Below, piece after piece: positions 1 through 6,790 of a stretch of DNA of 20,665 bases. Both the position numbers and the translations under genes were made by a program. This DNA is from Bdellovibrionaceae bacterium UBA5009 (GTDB taxonomy: Bacteria; Bdellovibrionota; Bdellovibrionia; Bdellovibrionales; Bdellovibrionaceae). The stretch's first letter is position 1, and each line of letters starts with the position of its first letter. Where the stretch lies: assembly GCA_002396665.1 (NCBI GenBank), contig DGYJ01000020.1, positions 10,658 to 31,322 of the forward strand, written 5' to 3'. The notes under the pieces were generated by a model. The model saw only the letters and a list, made by a program, of their open reading frames with translations, searched no databases and had not been told where the DNA came from.

Positions 1-1
1 A

Positions 2-58
2 GTGAAGTCGGTGGGCGAACTGGCCTTTGACAATTTGAAGGGATTCCTAGATAAATAA
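2..58 (+). CDS. C-terminal end of an unidentified protein (partial)
   Basis: An open frame enters from the left edge and ends at TAA 56-58, giving a C-terminal tail of about 18 residues ending GFLDK. It stops only 14 bases before tRNA-Cys, so the tRNA may be co-transcribed with it. The fragment is too short to assign a family. The only support is the open frame, its protein-like composition and its position. Confidence 0.45.
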   Translation: MKSVGELAFDNLKGFLDK

Positions 59-72
59 AGCAATCTTAGATT

Positions 73-146
73 GGTGGGTTGGCCGAGGAGTTAGGCACGG
101 CTCTGCAAAAGCTGTTACGGGGGTGCGAAGCCCTCACCCACCTCCA
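73..146 (+). tRNA. tRNA-Cys (anticodon GCA)
   Basis: A full cloverleaf can be folded. The acceptor stem is GGTGGGT 73-79 with ACCCACC 136-142, the D arm is closed by GCC/GGC, and the anticodon stem CGGCT/AGCTG closes the loop CTGCAAA with anticodon GCA. The T arm is GGGGG/CCCTC around TGCGAAG. The discriminator is T, as is usual for tRNA-Cys, and CCA is encoded (144-146). The T-loop begins TGC rather than the usual TTC, a small oddity. No separate promoter is evident in the 14 bases after the upstream stop. Confidence 0.93.
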
Positions 147-279
147 AATTACCGAGTAGCGGGAATGGTTCCCGACAAACAACAAAAAATAATTTAAACA
201 AAATAAGCCCTTACAGAGACCGCAAAAGATCTAATTCTTTTTCTTAAACCTGCCTTGAACTGCCGCAAACAGCCTGAAA

Positions 280-308
280 TTGGCTTTCATTTGGCTTGTC
301 TTTGGCTT
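280..308 (+). repeat. Three TTGGCTT direct repeats with 11-bp period
   Basis: Exact copies of TTGGCTT start at 280, 291 and 302, each separated by 4 bases (TCAT, GTCT). A period of 11 bp places them on nearly the same face of the helix, the usual arrangement for an array of protein-binding half-sites. They lie about 185 bases upstream of the XRE regulator at 492. Binding by that regulator is inference. Confidence 0.7.
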
Positions 309-355
309 TTGGGCAGCGCTTCAGTTTTTGCTATTTCAGATAGCCTTTGGGTCAC

Positions 356-383
356 CTAAGTATCCGAAGATATTCATACTTAG
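356..383. promoter_or_regulatory. 8-bp inverted repeat, possible operator
   Basis: CTAAGTAT (356-363) and ATACTTAG (376-383) are perfect reverse complements around a 12-base centre. The element lies 110-135 bases upstream of the XRE start at 492. It could be a dimer operator or an mRNA hairpin. Confidence 0.45.
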
Positions 384-396
384 TGCCTGGCAAAAA

Positions 397-422
397 AGGC
401 TACTTGAAGCCTCATTTTTGTT
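397..422 (+). terminator. Weak intrinsic terminator or attenuator
   Basis: AGGCT (397-401) pairs with AGCCT (408-412) around a 6-base loop. A run of six A precedes the stem, and five T follow it two bases downstream. The stem is short, so termination would be partial. Its position between tRNA-Cys and the XRE gene would separate the two transcripts or attenuate the leader. Confidence 0.35.
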
Positions 423-491
423 ATCCATTTCTTAAATTTTCAATCCGAACAAATTGCCTCTTTGAAATTTTTAACAAGGAAGAGGTTATAT

Positions 492-1148
492 ATGAGCGAG
501 GCTAAGAAGGCCCGTTATGCGGACAAACGGATTACGAAAACATTGGTGGCCTTGAAGGCCGCAAGATTGTCCCTTGGTTTAAATAGACCCCAAGCGGCTA
601 AAAAATGTTCCTGCACAGTCAGGGCCTTGGAACAACTAGAAAACGGACGCTGCAATTACAGCGAAGATCGTATCAAGCGACTGGTCAGTCAGATGGGAAT
701 GCCTTGGGCTGATTTTGAAAATCTTCAGCGATCACCCGAAAAGGCCCTGGCACAGATTGATGCTTATAATCTAGAGCGAACATTGTCGCGTAAACCCCGA
801 AGAAATTTATATAAGCTGGTCACCAAAGAAGTTCGCGCCATTCGCATTTTGCGAAAGCGAAAAGGCATTTCCCAGTACCAGGCCTCTGCTTTGTGTGGTT
901 GGCGCCGATGCACCATTGGTTTGATCGAAGCTGGCAGAACGGATCTGACAGAGAGTCGGATTGAACATATTTTGCGGTCGCTTGGTTATCGCCAGGAAGA
1001 TTTTAAAAAAATAGTTCGTGCCGATATCATGGCCGACGAAGTGATCGCCGAAATTGTTTCCAATTTAGATTTGCTGGATGACCAGGCCTTATTATCTGCC
1101 GCCAGCGTTATTAAAGCCTTAACAAAAACAGGAGTTCGTCATGGATAA
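492..1148 (+). CDS. Double-HTH XRE-family regulator
   Basis: The 218-residue protein is a predicted cytoplasmic DNA-binding protein with two Cro/CI-type helix-turn-helix units. Unit one spans about residues 14-75 (LGLNRPQAAKKCSCTVRALEQ) and unit two about 112-171 (KGISQYQASALCGWRRCTIGL). Each unit ends in a similar tail (MGMPWADF and LGYRQEDF), so the gene probably arose by internal duplication. The ATG at 492 is chosen over the TTG at 462 because AAGGAAGAGG sits just ahead of it. Both units carry extra cysteines (CSC; C...C), and Cys-based sensing is possible but unproven. The downstream exported peptide starts inside its last codons. GC content appears higher than in the genes that follow. 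Confidence 0.85.
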   Translation: MSEAKKARYADKRITKTLVALKAARLSLGLNRPQAAKKCSCTVRALEQLENGRCNYSEDRIKRLVSQMGMPWADFENLQRSPEKALAQIDAYNLERTLSRKPRRNLYKLVTKEVRAIRILRKRKGISQYQASALCGWRRCTIGLIEAGRTDLTESRIEHILRSLGYRQEDFKKIVRADIMADEVIAEIVSNLDLLDDQALLSAASVIKALTKTGVRHG

Positions 1149-1329
1149 TATAATTATTAGAATTTTATTAACAGCCGCATTTTTACAACTTGGATTGTCC
1201 GCGAAAGATTTTGATCTGTCTTCGGTTTCGTCTTTAAAGAACTTGCGACGTGCTTCGTTGCAAGTTCTAAAGATTGATTGGAAGCCGATTTCGGTTTGGC
1301 CGGAGGATGCAGTAAAATTTAGCAAGTAG
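1141..1329 (+). CDS. Small exported protein overlapping the XRE gene
   Basis: The 62-residue product has a hydrophobic leader with a signal-peptide look (residues 1-21, ending LGLSA) and a mature part of about 40 residues ending WKPISVWPEDAVKFSK. Its ATG overlaps the last 8 bases of the regulator gene (ATGGATAA), so translation is probably coupled. No family is recognised and the mature part has no cysteine. The start overlap and the leader are the main evidence that it is real. It may be the target or partner of the regulator. Confidence 0.6.
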   Translation: MDNIIIRILLTAAFLQLGLSAKDFDLSSVSSLKNLRRASLQVLKIDWKPISVWPEDAVKFSK

Positions 1330-1335
1330 AGGGAT

Positions 1336-1365
1336 TAGGCCTCAGCTTGCACTTAAGTGGGCCTA
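1336..1365. terminator. Hairpin between convergent genes
   Basis: TAGGCC (1336-1341) pairs with GGCCTA (1360-1365). The 18-base loop contains the palindrome CACTTAAGTG (1350-1359). It lies between the plus-strand gene ending at 1329 and the minus-strand gene ending at 1391. There is no T run, so it is a structural barrier rather than a classic intrinsic terminator. Confidence 0.4.
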
Positions 1366-1390
1366 GTTGGTACGCTAAGGCCCGAGTCTT

Positions 1391-1840
1391 CTATTCAATA
1401 GCTGATTTGGCGCATTGTTCATCTTCAGTGGCTTTTGCGCCACTGATACCAATAGCTCCGACGTGTTTATCTGCAATCTGAATTGGCAAGCCTCCTTCGA
1501 TGCCGACAATATTTTTAACTGTGATAAGTCCAGTTCGACCTTCTTTTAAACCATCAACAAAGGCTTTTGTAGGGCGTTGAAATGCGTTGGCAGACTTAGC
1601 TTTGTCTATAGCAGCATCAATACTACCAACGTAGCTACCATCACCACGATGAAAATAAAGAAGATTCCCCTCGGAATTCACAATGGCAACCGATAGCTTC
1701 CATTTATTTTTTGTACCACACGCTGCCGCATTTGCTGCTATTTTCTGCGCTACATTCAAATTAAGCTCGGCCGCTTTTTCGGCTGCAGCTGAGATGTGAG
1801 ATAAAAACAATACAGTTAAAGAAATCAAAACACTTTTCAT
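1391..1840 (-). CDS. Exported HbpS/GlcG-like (DUF336, heme-degrading fold) protein
   Basis: The 149-residue protein has a signal peptide (1-19, ending SAAA) and then a complete HbpS/GlcG-type domain. Family hallmarks are visible: VAIVNSEGNLLYFHRGDG (51-68), the helix DAAIDKAKSANAF followed by RPT (75-91), GGLPIQI (116-122) and VGAIGISGA with DEQCA (127-144). Characterised members bind heme or small ligands outside the cytoplasm, but the ligand here is unknown. The start at 1840 is chosen over 1867 because TGAGGCGAAT precedes it and the signal peptide begins there. It is third in an operon, 7 bases after the 2H-phosphoesterase-like gene. Confidence 0.82.
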   Translation of the reverse strand: MKSVLISLTVLFLSHISAAAEKAAELNLNVAQKIAANAAACGTKNKWKLSVAIVNSEGNLLYFHRGDGSYVGSIDAAIDKAKSANAFQRPTKAFVDGLKEGRTGLITVKNIVGIEGGLPIQIADKHVGAIGISGAKATEDEQCAKSAIE

Positions 1841-1847
1841 ATTCGCC

Positions 1848-2516
1848 TCATTTAATGAATAATTCAAATCTTGAGTCTAGGGACTTAATATCTTTAATGA
1901 CGCCATCGGATTCGTGCAAATCACGAGCGGTATAGCCAATAGTAATATGGGGGTAGAATCCGTAAGGATCGAAATTGTCTTTACTGCCCCCATTTAGCAT
2001 AAATTCTTTATAAATTTGTCGTCTTATGTCCAATAAATTTTTAGATGCTACAATGATATAAAATGTCTGCTCTAGGCAATCGTCAATCTGCTTTTTCCCG
2101 CTGCCGATTCCTAAAAATTTTAAATCGGATTGCTGAATTTTATTTTCATTGGCAATCTCATCGATTCGCATTTTAGAAATATACTTTTCACTTTCAGCAA
2201 ATAGTTTGGTAGCTTCAGGCGGTGTAATGACAGTGATATGAGCTTCGCCAGCGGGTTCCCACGCTGTTAAAAAATTTAAATCAGCTTTTAAATTCAATGC
2301 CTTTTTGATGTCTGCTCGCAATTTTACAATCGGACCATATTCGATGTTCATTGCTAATGCGTTAGATCGAGAAACAAAGGGCATGCTTTGATTATTCAGA
2401 AGACTAGAGTTAACAATTACTTTTGTGCGCTTTTCTTGGAAAAGTTTTGCGCACTCTTTTGCAAAAGAGGTTTGTGCGATAGCGAAAACAAATAAAAATG
2501 ACAAAACTTTTTTCAT
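1848..2516 (-). CDS. Exported 2H-phosphoesterase-like protein
   Basis: This 222-residue protein has a signal peptide (1-19, ending TSFA). Two H-x-T motifs, AHITV (H93, T95) and PHITI (H190, T192), are spaced about 97 residues apart, as in the 2H phosphoesterase superfamily, where the two histidines act on 2',3'-cyclic or 2'-5' phosphodiesters. Export to the periplasm or beyond is unusual for enzymes of this type and suggests an extracellular nucleotide or RNA substrate, which is inference. It lies between two other exported proteins in one operon, 27 bases after the first gene's stop. The ribosome site (GGGG) is mediocre. Confidence 0.72.
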   Translation of the reverse strand: MKKVLSFLFVFAIAQTSFAKECAKLFQEKRTKVIVNSSLLNNQSMPFVSRSNALAMNIEYGPIVKLRADIKKALNLKADLNFLTAWEPAGEAHITVITPPEATKLFAESEKYISKMRIDEIANENKIQQSDLKFLGIGSGKKQIDDCLEQTFYIIVASKNLLDIRRQIYKEFMLNGGSKDNFDPYGFYPHITIGYTARDLHESDGVIKDIKSLDSRFELFIK

Positions 2517-2543
2517 ATTTAAGCCCCAATAGAATTTATAACT

Positions 2544-2915
2544 TTAGATTGGCTTACAGGCAAACCGAACTTCATCTTCTTCGTGCCCATCATTGTCAAA
2601 CCCCTCAACAAGCTTAAACGTAGTCTTTTTCATAAAGTTAGACTCAATTTTTACATAAAACCTTGAATCGTTTGTGCGGTAAAAATCAATGAGATCAAAC
2701 GTATAAAAACCTTTTTCTGCGCTATAGGGCGCTTGCTCAGTACCTAGATAAACACCTCTTGAAGTAGCAGAATGTGTTCGATCGTACCATTGGATTGTTC
2801 GGCCCTGTAGCGTAAGGTTAGCTAAGTCTCCCCTAAGTGATTTGCATTCAAAGCGAGAATTGGCTAGTGCAAGATTTGAAATCAATAGACTCAAAGTTAT
2901 TATAGTTGTTTTCAT
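2544..2915 (-). CDS. Small exported two-cysteine protein, unknown
   Basis: The 123-residue product has a clear signal peptide (1-18, ending LALA). The mature part is rich in beta-prone segments and has a Cys near each end (RFECK and FACKPI), which could form a disulfide tying the termini together. No family is recognised. It is the first gene of the exported trio, with a strong ribosome site (GGGAGA), and is divergent from the LysR gene, so it is the most likely direct target of that regulator. Confidence 0.72.
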   Translation of the reverse strand: MKTTIITLSLLISNLALANSRFECKSLRGDLANLTLQGRTIQWYDRTHSATSRGVYLGTEQAPYSAEKGFYTFDLIDFYRTNDSRFYVKIESNFMKKTTFKLVEGFDNDGHEEDEVRFACKPI

Positions 2916-2941
2916 TGGTATCTCCCTTTTATGCAGAACTT

Positions 2942-2955
2942 ATAAGCTGGCTTAT
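2942..2955. promoter_or_regulatory. LysR-type operator candidate ATAAGC-N2-GCTTAT
   Basis: A perfect 14-base inverted repeat (6+2+6) lies in the 91-base gap between the divergent LysR gene (3007) and the exported operon (2915). LysR regulators bind short dyads of the T-N11-A type in exactly this setting. The rest of the gap is almost all A/T, so promoter boxes on both strands are ambiguous. Confidence 0.55.
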
Positions 2956-3006
2956 GTATAATTAATATTGAATATATATTATACTTATATTAAATAAAAC
3001 TTAACT

Positions 3007-3864
3007 ATGAATATACCGATACATCTCTTGGAATCACTCATTGCAGTTGAAGAAAGCCCTTCGATGAAAATTGCTGCTGAAAAGCTCAATATTTCGCAGC
3101 CAGCGTTATCAATGCAGCTACACAAACTAGAAGAAGCCTTCAATATTCCATTATTTGAGTTTCAGGGCAAAAAGAAGATTCTTACTTCTTTTGGGCAGTC
3201 AGTCTATTTTGAAGCTAAAAGACTTCGAAATGAAATCAATTTTTCATTTGAGAGTGTTAATCGCAAGCATCTTGATGAAAGCAAACTTAGTCTTCGTATA
3301 GCTGGTCGCAGAGAATTACTTTTAAAAGCCAAGAAATCCATAAGTTTCGATGGCAAGGTGAGCTTGCTTGCAATGTCTTCTGAAAAAGCAATAAGAGCGT
3401 TAAATGACAGAGAAGTTGATTTGGCCATTAGTCGAATTAAGCCGAATTCAAGCGAGCTAGTCGCAAAAGTTTTTTTTGAAAATTGTCCGTGGCTTGTGAC
3501 ACATACCAAATGGACAAGAGGGAAAAAGCTCACGGATCTATCTTATGATCTCGATTTTTTAAAGGATACTCCATTTATTGCATATTCCAGCCAGTCTGGT
3601 CTTGAAGCTGACTGGCTATCACACTTAGGACTCACAATAAGTGACTTAAATATAAAATGTGAGTGTGAAGACTGGCTTAGTATATTGCAGATGATCGAAG
3701 CTGGTGATGGCTATAGTATTATTCCAGACAGCATTGAGTCGAACCTTAAAGAAGTCGTTCACATAGAACTTCCTTGCTCAGTTGTAAAACCAGAAACATA
3801 TTATTTTATATATAATAGAAGTCTTACAAAACTACCAAGTTATAAAAATATTTTTAGAAAATGA
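3007..3864 (+). CDS. LysR-family transcriptional regulator
   Basis: The 285-residue protein has the standard LysR layout. An N-terminal winged HTH (about residues 3-62) carries the signature AAEKLNISQPALSMQLHKLEE followed by PLFEFQGKKKILTSFG. A periplasmic-binding-like effector domain follows (about 90-285; DREVDLAISRI, and PWLVTH for the second lobe). It is divergent from three exported-protein genes and probably controls them together with its own expression. The effector cannot be deduced. The start is the first ATG; the ribosome site is weak. It ends 20 bases from the convergent AraC gene. Confidence 0.92.
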   Translation: MNIPIHLLESLIAVEESPSMKIAAEKLNISQPALSMQLHKLEEAFNIPLFEFQGKKKILTSFGQSVYFEAKRLRNEINFSFESVNRKHLDESKLSLRIAGRRELLLKAKKSISFDGKVSLLAMSSEKAIRALNDREVDLAISRIKPNSSELVAKVFFENCPWLVTHTKWTRGKKLTDLSYDLDFLKDTPFIAYSSQSGLEADWLSHLGLTISDLNIKCECEDWLSILQMIEAGDGYSIIPDSIESNLKEVVHIELPCSVVKPETYYFIYNRSLTKLPSYKNIFRK

Positions 3865-3883
3865 TCGATAGGTCGAGTTGTGT

Positions 3884-4768
3884 TTATACAATAGGTATAT
3901 AAATATCAAACTCGGACTCATTACTGTCTGGCTTGAAGCGGTCATCATAAAACTCAAGGTCAGGCGCTTCACGTAGTTTATTTCCTGACCTGTGAATCCA
4001 TGCCCCGTAAATGTAATTCATTGTATGATCGAGCTTAGAAAGTGATCCCTTATGAGTAAAGACGGCATATTTTCCAGATGGCACGGTGATTTTTTTCATG
4101 CCTGCTGGCAAAGTGCCTGCTTTTGAAACTTCAACTCCAGATATGTAAAAACACTCATCGGGGTGAGATTTCTCTCTTTTATCAAGCAAAGTGCAAACGC
4201 CCCAGAAGTTTTGATCAGTTCTATTTTGGATTTCCTTGTAACGTCCAAAAAAATGGTCCCATAACTGTGGAATCAATATATGATTATTCTTTTCTGGCGA
4301 TAGTATTGAAATGAACTTTGTTCCAAGTCCAACGATCTCAAAAGATTTTAGCTCAATAATTTTTGGCTCCATATTCGTTCCTCCGTAGAGATGGTTTAAA
4401 TATTCCATCGTGATTTTTGGTTTGCGGAGGAGATTGAGTTGTTTGGGATCAGTCCGGTGGCATTCAGCTGGGGTAAGATCAAACTCGGCTTTAAAGGCAC
4501 GACTAAACGATTCTTGGCTCTCAAAACCAGCTTCAATGGCAATATCAATGATTCTTTTATCCGAACTTTGAAGCGCGACTCGGGCCACAGAAAGTCGTCT
4601 TCTACGAACATAACTTTTAACAGTTTCGCCAACTGTTGCAGAAAAAATCAGCTGAAAATGCCATCTTGAAATTGCTGCCTCTTTAGCTATAGCATCAACC
4701 GAAACATCATCATGTAGATGACCCTCAATAAAATCTATAGCTCTTTGGACTTGTTCTAAATGACTCAT
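3884..4768 (-). CDS. AraC-family regulator with GyrI-like effector domain (Rob type)
   Basis: The 294-residue protein is built like Rob of Escherichia coli (289 residues). The N-terminal AraC DNA-binding domain holds two HTHs (VDAIAKEAAISRWHFQLIF at about 24-42, and IIDIAIEAGFESQESFSRAF at about 73-92). The C-terminal GyrI-like/SRPBCC effector-binding domain begins near PKIIELKSFEIVGLG and ends with a DIYIPIV strand. Such proteins respond to amphipathic or toxic small molecules. The ribosome site AGAGGA is close to the ATG. The gene lies 99 bases downstream of the acetyltransferase operon on the same strand and probably has its own promoter. Confidence 0.92.
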   Translation of the reverse strand: MSHLEQVQRAIDFIEGHLHDDVSVDAIAKEAAISRWHFQLIFSATVGETVKSYVRRRRLSVARVALQSSDKRIIDIAIEAGFESQESFSRAFKAEFDLTPAECHRTDPKQLNLLRKPKITMEYLNHLYGGTNMEPKIIELKSFEIVGLGTKFISILSPEKNNHILIPQLWDHFFGRYKEIQNRTDQNFWGVCTLLDKREKSHPDECFYISGVEVSKAGTLPAGMKKITVPSGKYAVFTHKGSLSKLDHTMNYIYGAWIHRSGNKLREAPDLEFYDDRFKPDSNESEFDIYIPIV

Positions 4769-4779
4769 ATTCCTCTGAG

Positions 4780-4810
4780 AACTGTTATATTTAATCTAAA
4801 TGATACAGTT
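4780..4810. promoter_or_regulatory. Inverted repeat AACTGT/ACAGTT upstream of araC-type gene
   Basis: AACTGT (4780-4785) and ACAGTT (4805-4810) are perfect reverse complements, 12 bases upstream of the regulator's start codon at 4768. This could be an autoregulatory site. No clear -35/-10 pair stands out beside it. Confidence 0.35.
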
Positions 4811-4867
4811 TTGATATTTTGTGCGAAACTTATTTAAGTCATCAGATTTTTGTCATAAACGACTATT

Positions 4868-5395
4868 TCAAACCTTTAAGACCATGTGAAGATCATCAAT
4901 TTTTTGATCTTTAACCCGTATTCGATCAGGCACGCGACCAACCTCTATGAATCCGAAAGACTTGTAGAGGTTAATAGCCGCCTTGTTGTGCGCAAAGGTA
5001 TTCAGATCTATCCATGCAATTGATGACTGCTCTTTGGCCCAAGTTATCGCTGTTTGCACCAGTTGTTTTCCAAAGCCCTGACTTCGATACTTTTCTTCAA
5101 GCCCCATACCTAATTTGGTTCTGTGCTTTAAAGCTGGCATTGAATGGCCAATCAGTTCGAGGTGGCCTACAATACTATCATTATCGAAAAGCCCCCAAGT
5201 CATTTCCCAAGAACCTTCGCCGACATTTTTAGACCATCTTTCGATGAGCTTTGGACGCAATTCGCTTTTATCCCATGGTTCATCGACGGGAAATGGCTGG
5301 GCTATTATACCGCCAACACCATATTCACCAAAATGCCGAGCAAGATGGTTTAAATATTCTTCAAGATGTTCAAGTTTAAGGGGTTTAATTTCCAT
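4868..5395 (-). CDS. GNAT-family N-acetyltransferase (RimI/RimJ-like)
   Basis: The protein has 175 residues counted from the ATG at 5395. The acetyl-CoA binding motif A is GMGLEEKYRSQGFGKQLVQ, preceded by the strand IVGHLELIG. Motif B is NKAAINLYKSFGFIEVGRV. The start at 5395 is preferred over the upstream TTG 5419 and ATG 5407 because GGAAAG lies 4-5 bases ahead and it begins one base after the previous gene's stop (TAAaATG). The substrate is unknown. It is the last gene of a tight operon with a second, unrelated GNAT. Confidence 0.87.
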   Translation of the reverse strand: MEIKPLKLEHLEEYLNHLARHFGEYGVGGIIAQPFPVDEPWDKSELRPKLIERWSKNVGEGSWEMTWGLFDNDSIVGHLELIGHSMPALKHRTKLGMGLEEKYRSQGFGKQLVQTAITWAKEQSSIAWIDLNTFAHNKAAINLYKSFGFIEVGRVPDRIRVKDQKIDDLHMVLKV

Positions 5396-5396
5396 T

Positions 5397-5876
5397 TTAC
5401 TTTCCATTTGGTTTTTCAATATTTTTTATCATCAACAAACAGGGATTGAATTCATCCCAAAGAGTCTTGAATTCCTCAACAGGATCAAAGTCGATATTTT
5501 GATAAAATTGACGAGTTTGATCGTACTCCTTATTCGGTCGAGATGCGGACAATGTTTTCACAGTAAGATATTTAAATCCTTTTAACTGCAAATCCTCAAC
5601 GGCTTGGTTCACAAGTCTTCGACCCAAGCCTCTTCTATGGTGCTTTAACAATACGCCCATCACATGAATTTCAGCAGTACAGTTGTTGTGTTTCTTGACG
5701 CTAAGAAAAGCAGATTCCTCGGAACCATCAAGAATTACCCAGGTGTCCATATTGCGAACATCATTAGTGTAATCAACTATGGCCTTTTCTATGCCGAACC
5801 AGTCTGGCAATGCACGCAAAATCTTTTCACAAATTTGACTGCGTTTTGCTGAATCTTCTACAAACTCTATCTTCAT
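5397..5876 (-). CDS. GNAT-family N-acetyltransferase
   Basis: The 159-residue GNAT domain has the acetyl-CoA motif VLLKHHRRGLGRRLVNQAVE after the strand AEIHVMGV, followed by FKYLTVKTL and the FYQNIDFDPVEEF helix-strand in place of the usual Y-x-x-x-GF. The ATG overlaps the stop of the preceding gene by 4 bases (ATGA), so translation is coupled. Two different acetyltransferases in one operon suggests small-molecule modification or detoxification, but no substrate can be read. Confidence 0.87.
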   Translation of the reverse strand: MKIEFVEDSAKRSQICEKILRALPDWFGIEKAIVDYTNDVRNMDTWVILDGSEESAFLSVKKHNNCTAEIHVMGVLLKHHRRGLGRRLVNQAVEDLQLKGFKYLTVKTLSASRPNKEYDQTRQFYQNIDFDPVEEFKTLWDEFNPCLLMIKNIEKPNGK

Positions 5877-6784
5877 TGCTTTACCTCATTCCATTGTCGA
5901 GTTAGTGGCTCACAAATAATTCCGTCACCACTGACAGCTTTATGTAAATTAAACTCTGAAGCATTTCCCCATGACCAGGACCCATCAGAATTTGGATTGT
6001 AGCTTCGTTTATCAAAAAAGTTATATCGTTTTAAAATAATACCTTTAGAAGAAAGTTGTCTGTTAACCAATGTGTTCACCTCATTCACAAGGTCCTGAGG
6101 CAATGATTGACCCGAATGCTTAGACCATTTTACTAAAAAATAGAAGCCACGAAGAAAGTCATACTCATAAAAACGTGGAAATTTTATTTCCAACCAAGCG
6201 TCATCAATGACATTTCCATTAGAAATTCTTCGGTAAAGCTTGTGCCGAAGTAGGTACTCAGCGCCTTTTTCTAAAAAATTCAACTCAGAACTAGTAAGGT
6301 TTCTTTTTGTACAGAACAAAATCGCTTCGAGGCAGTTCACAGTTGATACAATAGAACTTTTAGGATCTTCTTTTGTATAGGCTTTCTCGTCACAGTTTAA
6401 ACCTCCATCTGGCAGCTGGTAGCGAAGAATCCAAGAGCGCATCCATGGAAGATCTTTATCAACATCAACGCCTGCATCAAATAAAACTTGATACATACTG
6501 CCCACAGCACAGTGACAGGCCACTTTTCTGTATGGATCGGTTCCTAAAGGCATATCTTCATTTTTAATAGGAAATATCTCAAGATAATGTGTTTTAAGAA
6601 CTTCGACCATTTTCAGAATCGCAGCTTTAGGAATCTCATTTGCCATTCCCATTTCGTGCATTAATCGCATATGCCACCAAGGGGAATCCCATTTCGGCCA
6701 GTAGGGATCTCGCTCGATGCTTGCGAGTGCGCCTGCTGAAGCTAAATATTTTTTTGAATTTTCCAAGGCTTCATTTAAATTCAT
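5873..6784 (-). CDS. Alpha/alpha-toroid protein, squalene-cyclase/prenyltransferase-like
   Basis: The 303-residue, mainly helical protein is rich in W, Y and H. It contains a QW-like turn, LRYQLPDGGLNCDE (120-133), and a similar C-terminal SYNPNSDGSWSWGNASE, features of the repeat fold shared by terpene cyclases and prenyltransferase beta subunits. CHC at 90-92, together with C131 and other His residues, could hold a metal, but I see no DxDD or DCTAE cyclase motif, so a cyclase reaction is not supported. It is shorter than hopene cyclases (600+ residues). It starts 6 bases after the YciB-like gene and overlaps the next GNAT by 4 bases. There is no signal peptide. Confidence 0.6.
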   Translation of the reverse strand: MNLNEALENSKKYLASAGALASIERDPYWPKWDSPWWHMRLMHEMGMANEIPKAAILKMVEVLKTHYLEIFPIKNEDMPLGTDPYRKVACHCAVGSMYQVLFDAGVDVDKDLPWMRSWILRYQLPDGGLNCDEKAYTKEDPKSSIVSTVNCLEAILFCTKRNLTSSELNFLEKGAEYLLRHKLYRRISNGNVIDDAWLEIKFPRFYEYDFLRGFYFLVKWSKHSGQSLPQDLVNEVNTLVNRQLSSKGIILKRYNFFDKRSYNPNSDGSWSWGNASEFNLHKAVSGDGIICEPLTRQWNEVKQ

Positions 6785-6790
6785 GTTTAT

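Larger units (their letters stand above)
147..491 (+). other. 345-base non-coding leader between tRNA-Cys and XRE gene
   Basis: I see no gene here. The stretch holds four structured elements: a short hairpin CGGGAA-TGG-TTCCCG at 160-174; three direct copies of TTGGCTT at 280-308; an 8-bp inverted repeat CTAAGTAT/ATACTTAG at 356-383; and a terminator-like hairpin AGGCT/AGCCT followed by a T run at 397-419. So much structure in front of a regulator gene suggests a control region, but none of it matches a riboswitch class that I recognise. Confidence 0.6.

Noticed and set aside
136..146. Possible attachment-site duplication of the tRNA-Cys 3' end
   Set aside because: No second copy of this sequence was found by eye in the window, and there is no integrase gene.
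462..491. TTG start giving ten more residues to the double-HTH regulator
   Set aside because: The ATG at 492 has a good ribosome site immediately upstream; the TTG has none.
5115..5585. Plus-strand 156-codon open frame across the two GNAT genes
   Set aside because: It is antisense to two clear acetyltransferase genes and has no domain or ribosome site.
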